A stretch of 64,000 nucleotides of DNA from Erythrobacter sp. UBA1916. Lineage in GTDB: Bacteria > Pseudomonadota > Alphaproteobacteria > Sphingomonadales > Sphingomonadaceae. The stretch spans positions 67,428 to 131,427 of the forward strand of contig DDFY01000013.1 of NCBI GenBank assembly GCA_002337385.1. Direction: 5' to 3'. The translations under genes and the position numbers were made by a program. This document shows, one piece after another, positions 58,287-64,000 of this stretch. The notes under the pieces were generated by a model. It saw only the letters and a list, made by a program, of their open reading frames with translations. It did not search any database and was not told the origin of the DNA. The number at the start of each line of letters is the position of its first letter. Position 1 is the stretch's first letter.

Positions 58287-59253
58287 CAGTCCCAGCCACG
58301 ATCCCATCACTGATGAACTGCAGTCGAAGATCAAGACACTGCATGGTTCCATCTGGGAACGGAGGGCAGATTGGCCCGACGTACTCGCTTGGCTCAACCA
58401 GTTTGAGGAGCGCGACGATCCTGACGCCGATGAGCAACTCCAAGTGCTTCGATTGCTTTCTAACTTCATGTATTTCGGAGTGAACGAGATTAGAGCTCTG
58501 CTCCGTTCACTCTTTCGCGACACTTTCCGCCCTCAGGTTGCCAAAGAGGTGCGTTCGAAGCTGGACCCGTCAACGGCCCTCGGCGAGGCAGGTCGATTGG
58601 TTGACGAGGAGCTGCGACGCACGCGCTTCGTGCCGCTTGGCAACCCCTCGGAGAGCAGCGCACTTCTACTTTATTACTTCCGGCAAGAGAACGGTCTGCC
58701 CAAAGATCTATTCTTGCACGGATCAGACATCTTCGATCTTACGTCTATAGGCTCGGGTGCTGGGCTAGGAGTGCAGGACAGCAACATATCTCGCTACGTT
58801 TTCATCGACGATCTTTGCGGCTCAGGAAAACAGGGCCTGGAATATTCCGACCGCGTCGTAAAACCTCTCAAGGGCATCAGCCCAGCCGCCAAAGCTTACT
58901 ATTATCCGATTTTCGGACTTTCAGACGGGATCCAATATCTGCGTCAACATTCGGCGTTCGATGAAGTATATCCCGTCGTCGAACTCGACCCAACATTTCG
59001 TGCTTTCGCGCCGGATTCTCGCCTCTATGTCGAGCCACAAATCGCACCTCTGCGGACTCCGACGGAGGCTACTTGTCGCCATTACGGAAGCCAGCTGGTG
59101 CCTTCTGACCCCTTAGGCTGGGAGGACGGCCAACTGTACATTGGATTTGCCCATAATACGCCGGATAATAGCCTCCCAATATTCTGGTGCGATCACACCG
59201 GAGCAAAACCTTGGAGACCCATCTTTCGGCGCTATCCTAAGGTATATTGGTGA
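58279..59253 (+). CDS. Phosphoribosyltransferase-like protein (PRTase-CE-like)
   Basis: A 324-residue protein. The clear motif is YVFIDDLCGSGKQ (about 173-185), matching the PRPP-binding loop of type I phosphoribosyltransferases (hydrophobic strand, DD, then G-S-G). Before it, an alpha-helical region (FMYFGVNEIRALLRSLFRDTF) is unlike classical salvage enzymes. In conflict systems I recall similar proteins beside ORC-like ATPases. The TTG start overlaps the methyltransferase by eight bases; the next in-frame Met is at residue 64 and would remove part of the domain. The substrate is unknown. Confidence 0.75.
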   Translation: MRSSPSHDPITDELQSKIKTLHGSIWERRADWPDVLAWLNQFEERDDPDADEQLQVLRLLSNFMYFGVNEIRALLRSLFRDTFRPQVAKEVRSKLDPSTALGEAGRLVDEELRRTRFVPLGNPSESSALLLYYFRQENGLPKDLFLHGSDIFDLTSIGSGAGLGVQDSNISRYVFIDDLCGSGKQGLEYSDRVVKPLKGISPAAKAYYYPIFGLSDGIQYLRQHSAFDEVYPVVELDPTFRAFAPDSRLYVEPQIAPLRTPTEATCRHYGSQLVPSDPLGWEDGQLYIGFAHNTPDNSLPIFWCDHTGAKPWRPIFRRYPKVYW

Positions 59254-61331
59254 TGGCGAGTAAGATGCCAAGCAACCCTTTTAGCCTGACGAAGGCGAAT
59301 GACCTGAGCGATGAACAAATCCAGGAACTCTGGGTCGATATCGCACCGCCTGATAGCCCGGATTCGATATTCAGCGCTGGTAGGTTCGCCTCGCCCATGC
59401 CGACGTTCATTCTAGGCAGCAAGGGTAGCGGCAAGACGCACCTCATGCGTTACGCTTCGTACGCATTGCAGAAGAGGCGATTCGAAAGGGATGGGCTCAG
59501 TGCAATCGTCGGTGCCCAAGCTGACGGCTACGTTGGCATATACACTCTTTGCAGCGGCCTTGAGACTGGCCGCTTCCAAGGCAAGGGCCAGACCGAGGAG
59601 GCTTGGCTCGAGGTGTTCTCATATTACCTCGAACTTTCGCTCGGCATCGCTGCGCTCGCGGTGATCGACGAATTGCTGGAAGGAGATGTCCGCAACGTAA
59701 TTGAGGCTAAGGTTTGCGAGGCAGTAAATCGATTGTTCGATTCTGACCCACCCGCTGCTGAGAGCGTTAATGCTCTGATCGAAGAGCTTGATCGACGTCG
59801 AAGCGAGTTAGATTACAAGGTCAATAACGCTGCGTTTACAGGCGAACTCATCCCGAACATTACGACTAGTCGTGGGAAGTTGATATTTGGAATACCGGAC
59901 GCTTTTCATAGCAATAGCAAAGGTTCTGGAGGATTCCTATTTGCCTATCAGCTTGATGAACTTGAAAATCTGACCGAAATTCAGCAGAAACACGTTAACA
60001 CACTGGTGCGCGATCGCCGTGGGCCTGCCACGCTAAAAATCGGTGCTCGGCAGTTCGGGATCAAGACCCACTCCACGATGAGCGCAGGCGAAGAGAACAT
60101 CAAAGACTCCGAATTTGAGGAGTTGAGATTGGATCTTCGCTTCAGACGCAATGAGAAAACATACATGGATCTCGTGGCCCAGTTGGTTGAGCGGCGGCTG
60201 CAGAGCTTCTGGCCGCATTCGTCAACTGGTTTGACTGGCCGTGGGCGTCGCCTTTCGGAATGGTTTGAGGAGCCAAAGCGCGACCCATTCGATCCGTTCT
60301 TCATGAAACTCGTCAAGGCAGCGCCGTCGCCGGAGAGACCGCATATGGTCCGCCTGCGAGACGCACTGGTGAGTCGACTGTCCCACGGTGGAGTGGGCGG
60401 GGTTCAGACCAATGAGGATATAGAGGCGATCATAAATGCCATCGCTGTTCCCGAATCACCTTTATTGGAAAAATTGAATACTCTCCTGATTTTCAACGCA
60501 TGGGCAAAGGGTTTTGACCTTGCGCCAACGGCGGATTCGGTCCGGGCTGACTGCGAGGCGTTTGTTAGCTCCAATGGCGCGGGGCGGTATAAGCAGAAGC
60601 TGGGCCACTATAAGTCGGATTTGATCGCTCAGATGTTTAGGGATGCATCATTCAGACACAATTATGGTGGGCTTGAAGAGTTCACGCGCATGTCTGAGGG
60701 GCAGCCTAGGGCACTCATCACGCTATTAAAGCAGACCTTCGACTGGGCCACTTTCCAAGGTGAGCGTCCTTTCGAGGCCGGAAAAATAAGTCTCGATGCA
60801 GAAAGCAAAGGCGCGCTTGCGGCCGCCGACTGGTTCTACAACAACATGAAGAAGGCTGGCGGAGACGGGCAAGCAATTCTCATCGCCATTGATCGGTTGG
60901 CAGAACTATTTCGAATCAACAGGTTCGCGGACAATCCGATCGAATGCTCGCTCATCGGTTTCAGCGTGAGTGCGCGTGTGGGCTCTGAAACCTCTAGGAG
61001 AAATCTTCGGCTTGCCCTTGACCACTCCTTCTTGGTCGAGATTCTAGGAGGGCAGTCCGAACGGAATTCCGAGGAAGTGACGGGTAAGTACCAGATAAAC
61101 AGAATGCTGGTGCCCAAGTGGGGGCTCGCAACCGGACGTCGAGGCATTAAACCACTGAGTGAAGTGGAGATGAATTCGATCTTCGATCCAGAGTGTGGTG
61201 AGGCATTCGAAAAGGTGAAATCCGATTGGGCGAGTCGGATGAATGCTCCTTTTGATCGAGCACGCCGCCAGTCGAAAGATCATGCTGAAAGCAGCGGTCT
61301 CGCTGGCCAGACCGACCTTTTTGGCGACTAA
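59253..61331 (+). CDS. P-loop ATPase, ORC/CDC6-like, cassette core
   Basis: A 692-residue protein. Walker A is GSKGSGKTH (55-63), Walker B-like FLFAYQLDELE (228-238) and a sensor-like LKIGARQFGIKTHST (261-275). The long C-terminal half is helical with no known effector motif that I can read. The layout recalls ORC-CDC6 type AAA+ ATPases found in bacterial defence cassettes; this is from memory, not searched. The ATG overlaps the previous stop (TGATG). Many rare codons for this genome and a low GC content suggest recent transfer. Confidence 0.8.
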   Translation: MASKMPSNPFSLTKANDLSDEQIQELWVDIAPPDSPDSIFSAGRFASPMPTFILGSKGSGKTHLMRYASYALQKRRFERDGLSAIVGAQADGYVGIYTLCSGLETGRFQGKGQTEEAWLEVFSYYLELSLGIAALAVIDELLEGDVRNVIEAKVCEAVNRLFDSDPPAAESVNALIEELDRRRSELDYKVNNAAFTGELIPNITTSRGKLIFGIPDAFHSNSKGSGGFLFAYQLDELENLTEIQQKHVNTLVRDRRGPATLKIGARQFGIKTHSTMSAGEENIKDSEFEELRLDLRFRRNEKTYMDLVAQLVERRLQSFWPHSSTGLTGRGRRLSEWFEEPKRDPFDPFFMKLVKAAPSPERPHMVRLRDALVSRLSHGGVGGVQTNEDIEAIINAIAVPESPLLEKLNTLLIFNAWAKGFDLAPTADSVRADCEAFVSSNGAGRYKQKLGHYKSDLIAQMFRDASFRHNYGGLEEFTRMSEGQPRALITLLKQTFDWATFQGERPFEAGKISLDAESKGALAAADWFYNNMKKAGGDGQAILIAIDRLAELFRINRFADNPIECSLIGFSVSARVGSETSRRNLRLALDHSFLVEILGGQSERNSEEVTGKYQINRMLVPKWGLATGRRGIKPLSEVEMNSIFDPECGEAFEKVKSDWASRMNAPFDRARRQSKDHAESSGLAGQTDLFGD

Positions 61332-61335
61332 TTCT

Positions 61336-62301
61336 GTGGCACACGACTATGGTCTTTACTTGCGCCAAGAAATCTTCGGCACGCGCGGATGGCAAGGGAT
61401 GGATGCTTACGACCTGTTCCTTGCAGCATTTAATCTCGGTGAAAGGACGGTCGAGATCTATAACCAAATTTCGGCGACCGAGAAGATTTGGCTGGTTCAC
61501 GAGGAATACAGCCTCACCCATGCTGAGCTGCCGGGAGGCCAAACCTTCGATCTCGGAGGGGTCGACGAAGCAGCGTACTGCAAGGCGCTGTTCGACGGCC
61601 TAATCGCGAGCGGAAAGTTCGACGTTTCGCAAACAAGGCTGTGCATAGACATCACTGGGATTCTCCGGCCTCATCTGATGTTCATGATTCTTTACCTTAA
61701 GCGATTGGGTGTCCGCACAGTCGACATGCTCTATGCGGAACCTAAGCACTATGCGCTTAAGGAGAAAACACCTTTCTCGACTGGATCTATTGTAGACGTG
61801 CGCCCTGTCAGGGGATTTGAGGGATCTTCGAGCATCCGTGGCGGAGAAGACTTCCTAGTGATTGGGATGGGTTACGATGACCGTTTGCTCTCGGCGGTCG
61901 CAGAGAACAAGGACAAGGCCGAGAAGCACCAATTGTTCGGTCTCCCTTCCTTGCGCGCAGATATGTACCAAGAGAGCGTGCTTAGATCGCGAAAGGCAGC
62001 AGACGAGCTTGGCGATCCCAACTTTTCTGAGACGCATCGCTCGTTTGCACCTGCGAATGACCCTTTTGGGACTGCATCGGTGCTTGGCGAAATCATTGAG
62101 CCGAGATTGGCGCAGCATGCCAGCACGAGCTTGATTCTTTGTCCTTTGGGGACGAAAGCGCAAGCACTCGGCTTCGCGCTCTACTACGTCTTCGAAGGCA
62201 ATCCTCTCGGCGCTCGAATTGTGTTCCCCTTTAGCGAAGGGTACTCGCCAAAAACGGGTACAGGACTGGCGCGCGCTTGGCTCTATCGCGTCGAGTTTTG
62301 A
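61336..62301 (+). CDS. Rossmann/CARF-like protein, last cassette gene
   Basis: About 321 residues from a GTG at 61336, five bases past the ATPase stop. Longer starts (ATG at 61243 or 61282) would overlap the ATPase and are less likely. The core LCIDITGILRPHLMFMILYLKRLG (about 102-125, motif DITG-RPH) resembles ligand-pocket motifs of CARF-like Rossmann domains. A second strand-loop is SLILCPLGTKAQALGFALYYVF. No nuclease motif is clear. It may be a sensor or effector, but the call rests on motif resemblance only. Confidence 0.6.
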   Translation: MAHDYGLYLRQEIFGTRGWQGMDAYDLFLAAFNLGERTVEIYNQISATEKIWLVHEEYSLTHAELPGGQTFDLGGVDEAAYCKALFDGLIASGKFDVSQTRLCIDITGILRPHLMFMILYLKRLGVRTVDMLYAEPKHYALKEKTPFSTGSIVDVRPVRGFEGSSSIRGGEDFLVIGMGYDDRLLSAVAENKDKAEKHQLFGLPSLRADMYQESVLRSRKAADELGDPNFSETHRSFAPANDPFGTASVLGEIIEPRLAQHASTSLILCPLGTKAQALGFALYYVFEGNPLGARIVFPFSEGYSPKTGTGLARAWLYRVEF

Positions 62302-62521
62302 CCACATTACCTTCCGGATAAGGCCTGTCATGTGCTGATGATGAGCCACCTAGTTTAGCTCCATATCGGGTCGGCTCTATGAGGAGCCGCCACGAAAGAA
62401 ACTGATCGTATATTGCGTGCTTGTTTGGACTCGACCGTGTTTCCGCCCTTCAGCGCCAATCGGTAAATGGGCATGATACTGAACCGGTTTGGTCCCGCCT
62501 GTTCCGACAAAATGCCGGGCG
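62302..62521. other. 220-bp gap after the cassette
   Basis: No gene or strong hairpin is seen. The base composition changes here from the AT-richer cassette to the GC-richer mobile module. Confidence 0.35.
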
Positions 62522-62746
62522 CTAAGCGCCCGGTTCCTTCTTCTCGTCGTCTAGCGGCGTGCGCAGGACTATCCGGCCATTGATCGGCACCACTTCCAGC
62601 TGAAGCGACAATCCCTTGCGGTCGCGATGGAACCAGGCGGCTCCGATGCGGGTCCAGAAACCCTTGTCACCCTTGTTGGCGACATGCCAGGCGAGGAAGT
62701 CCGGCGGATTGGTCTCTTGCGCGGGTGCGGTATTGCTGCGTGCCAT
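62522..62746 (-). CDS. Small mobile-DNA-associated protein, 74 aa
   Basis: A 74-residue hydrophilic protein: DFLAWHVANKGDKGFWTRIG, then FHRDRKGLSLQLEVVPINGRI. I recall similar small proteins as frequent on alphaproteobacterial plasmids and integrated elements, but their role is unknown. AAAGGA lies ahead of the ATG at 62746; a longer frame upstream has no such support. Confidence 0.65.
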   Translation of the reverse strand: MARSNTAPAQETNPPDFLAWHVANKGDKGFWTRIGAAWFHRDRKGLSLQLEVVPINGRIVLRTPLDDEKKEPGA

Positions 62747-63047
62747 GATGATTTCCTTTCGTGTCTGGTGGCTCGTTGCACCAAACGGGAAGGCCGCACG
62801 GCCAGGGTAAGGATTCATGCCCAACACGGGTGAGCGGAGCGAACCGGCGCGGGCAGGACATTGAAAGCTGACCGAGTGGGGCCAGTCATGGTGCTCAAAA
62901 CGAAGCCGACAATGCGAGGCAGATTCACGCACGTGCTCCGCTGCGCGGAACCAGACCGGCAGTCCGGTCGAATCCGGTTCGCAGTTCAAGCAAGCGCCAA
63001 GAAATGGGTGGGAAGTGCACCGCATTCTGCGGCGCGCTTCTCTCGTT
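62747..63047. other. 301-bp gap between the mobile-module genes
   Basis: No coding frame is convincing. It should hold the promoter of the leftward 74-aa gene. Confidence 0.35.
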
Positions 63048-63431
63048 TCAGTATTCCGATGCCAGCATGATCGTCAGGACCCGCCGGGTGATCGCCGGAT
63101 TAGCGGGGTCATCGCTGCCGAACCTCAATTCGCGGTCGTAGGCATCGATCTTCCAGAACACGGTTTCGGCAGGCCGCGCCGGTCGCGTGGTCTTCCAATG
63201 ACCATTGCCATCCCGATAGATTGCCCCGAAATCGCGCTCACCATAAGGATCGTTGTGCGTCGTGAAGGCATCGAACGTTTCGACCAGCTCGCGCACCCGC
63301 GACTGATCTTCATCGGGCAAGGCCCGGAAGCCTTCGGTTGCAACAGCAACGCAGGTCAAACCTATCGCCTGCCGCGCCCGGTCATTGAGTTGTGCTATCC
63401 GCTCGCTGCGGGAAAGAGTATCAGCGCTCAT
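63048..63431 (-). CDS. DUF3768 family protein
   Basis: A 127-residue protein. HNDPYGERDFGAIYRDGNGHW, TVFWKIDAYDRELRFGSDDP and the C-terminal RRVLTIMLASEY are diagnostic of DUF3768, a family common on plasmids and ICEs of alphaproteobacteria. GGGAGGG precedes the ATG at 63431. Its start overlaps the upstream small gene's stop (ATGA), so they are one transcript. Its function is unknown. Confidence 0.85.
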   Translation of the reverse strand: MSADTLSRSERIAQLNDRARQAIGLTCVAVATEGFRALPDEDQSRVRELVETFDAFTTHNDPYGERDFGAIYRDGNGHWKTTRPARPAETVFWKIDAYDRELRFGSDDPANPAITRRVLTIMLASEY

Positions 63432-63616
63432 TGCACTGCCCTCCCGCCGCATTCGCATATGTGAACCAGCTCGCCGAAGTCCTCGCGCTCGCCAAGCTCA
63501 TCGGCCAGACGCTGCACCGTCCCGAATGACAAGCCGTTCTCGTTTGCCAGCATCCGCAACCAGTCCTCGCGGCACTCGGCCCCGCAAGCCCGGTAGTTCA
63601 AGATCGGGTCACCCAT
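63428..63616 (-). CDS. Small Cys-rich protein, 62 aa
   Basis: A 62-residue protein: DPILNYRACGAECREDWLRML and the C-terminal VHICECGGRAVQ. The Cys pairs (CGAEC, CECG) could bind a metal. AGGAGG lies before the ATG at 63616. It overlaps the DUF3768 gene by four bases. No family is recognised; it is likely part of the mobile module. Confidence 0.6.
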   Translation of the reverse strand: MGDPILNYRACGAECREDWLRMLANENGLSFGTVQRLADELGEREDFGELVHICECGGRAVQ

Positions 63617-64000
63617 GTTCTGTCCTCCTTCGGCTGAAAACCGCATCCGACACGCGGCATGCGGCCTGCCTTCCGGCGAGGATGGGAGGGGGAGGGAAAA
63701 CCGGAATCGATGCCCTGGCGCGGGCCAGCGGGCATGTAGTTCGGCCTTCGTGCATAGCGCGAATTGGCCGGACTTTGGCCGCCACACGGGGGCATCTACT
63801 TCCGGTTTCGGGAACGAGAGGGCAAAGCCCTTGGTGTTCCCGCGAGCGATCGTCCGGCGATCCAGAAGGAATGGCACCCTTGCAACGGCGCGAAGCCGAC
63901 GGAGGTCCTGCGCGCGCGATCAGTGCGCCAGCGGGCCTCCGGCAATGAGAGAGGCAAGAGTGCCTGCGGGTTAGCTCAGGAATGCCGCGCCCTCAGGAGC
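63617..64000. other. 384-bp region to the window end, no evident gene
   Basis: I see no convincing gene or tRNA-like attR. It should hold the promoter of the leftward small gene. The element probably continues beyond the window. Confidence 0.35.

Noticed and set aside
55359..64000. A right attachment site (repeat of the tRNA-Leu 3' end).
   Set aside because: No convincing copy was seen, so the right end of the element is left open.
1..64000. CRISPR array or rRNA genes.
   Set aside because: No spaced direct repeats with unique spacers and no rRNA signature sequences were seen.

Overview
The window is GC-rich chromosomal DNA from an alphaproteobacterium. The lignin-type gene set (tetrahydrofolate-dependent vanillate O-demethylase LigM plus a complete protocatechuate 4,5-cleavage pathway), the GapR/DUF2312, DUF1244 and DUF3768 families, and the typical short GC palindromes point to Sphingomonadales (Novosphingobium/Sphingobium/Erythrobacter-like). 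Genus is inference; no rRNA is present.

Region 1 (1 to about 20.7 kb) is mostly housekeeping: the end of nrdB, argB, a YggT protein, marC-family, a CnoX-like thioredoxin/TPR protein with a LON-domain protein, tRNA-Gly(GCC), pyruvate kinase, DUF1244, gapR, yebC, ruvC, rluE-rlmJ, a glycerophosphodiesterase, a bestrophin, ubiG, lysC, a nitronate monooxygenase-like protein and an exported amidohydrolase. A small AT-richer islet (531-1351) interrupts it.

Region 2 (about 20.7 to 54 kb) is a large aromatic-catabolism supercluster. LigM would demethylate vanillate to protocatechuate. LigA/LigB cleave the ring, LigC oxidises the semialdehyde, LigI opens the pyrone, LigU tautomerises, LigJ hydrates and LigK cleaves to pyruvate plus oxaloacetate. 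The lig genes form two divergent blocks around 48.2 kb: DUF1932 dehydrogenase-ligJ-DUF2218-ligA-ligB-ligC-AKR-CmcJ-like leftwards, and ligK-ligU-ligI rightwards. Around them lie a TonB receptor, a quinohemoprotein alcohol dehydrogenase, an aldehyde dehydrogenase, SDR/MDR reductases, ring-decarboxylase-type amidohydrolases (one LigW-like), a TauD/TfdA dioxygenase, and a MetE-like methyltransferase that could take over the methyl group left on folate by LigM. Palindromic operators and hairpins mark likely control points.

Region 3 (55.27 kb to the end) is an integrated element: tRNA-Leu(CAG), a P4-type tyrosine integrase, and a tightly overlapping four-gene cassette of visibly different base composition. 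The cassette encodes a DNA methyltransferase (SPPY), a phosphoribosyltransferase-like protein, a P-loop ATPase with an ORC/CDC6-like look, and a Rossmann/CARF-like protein. Three small leftward genes typical of sphingomonad mobile DNA follow (a 74-aa protein, DUF3768, a small Cys-rich protein). This cassette is the best candidate for a poorly described system, probably anti-phage. The right end of the element is not visible in the window.
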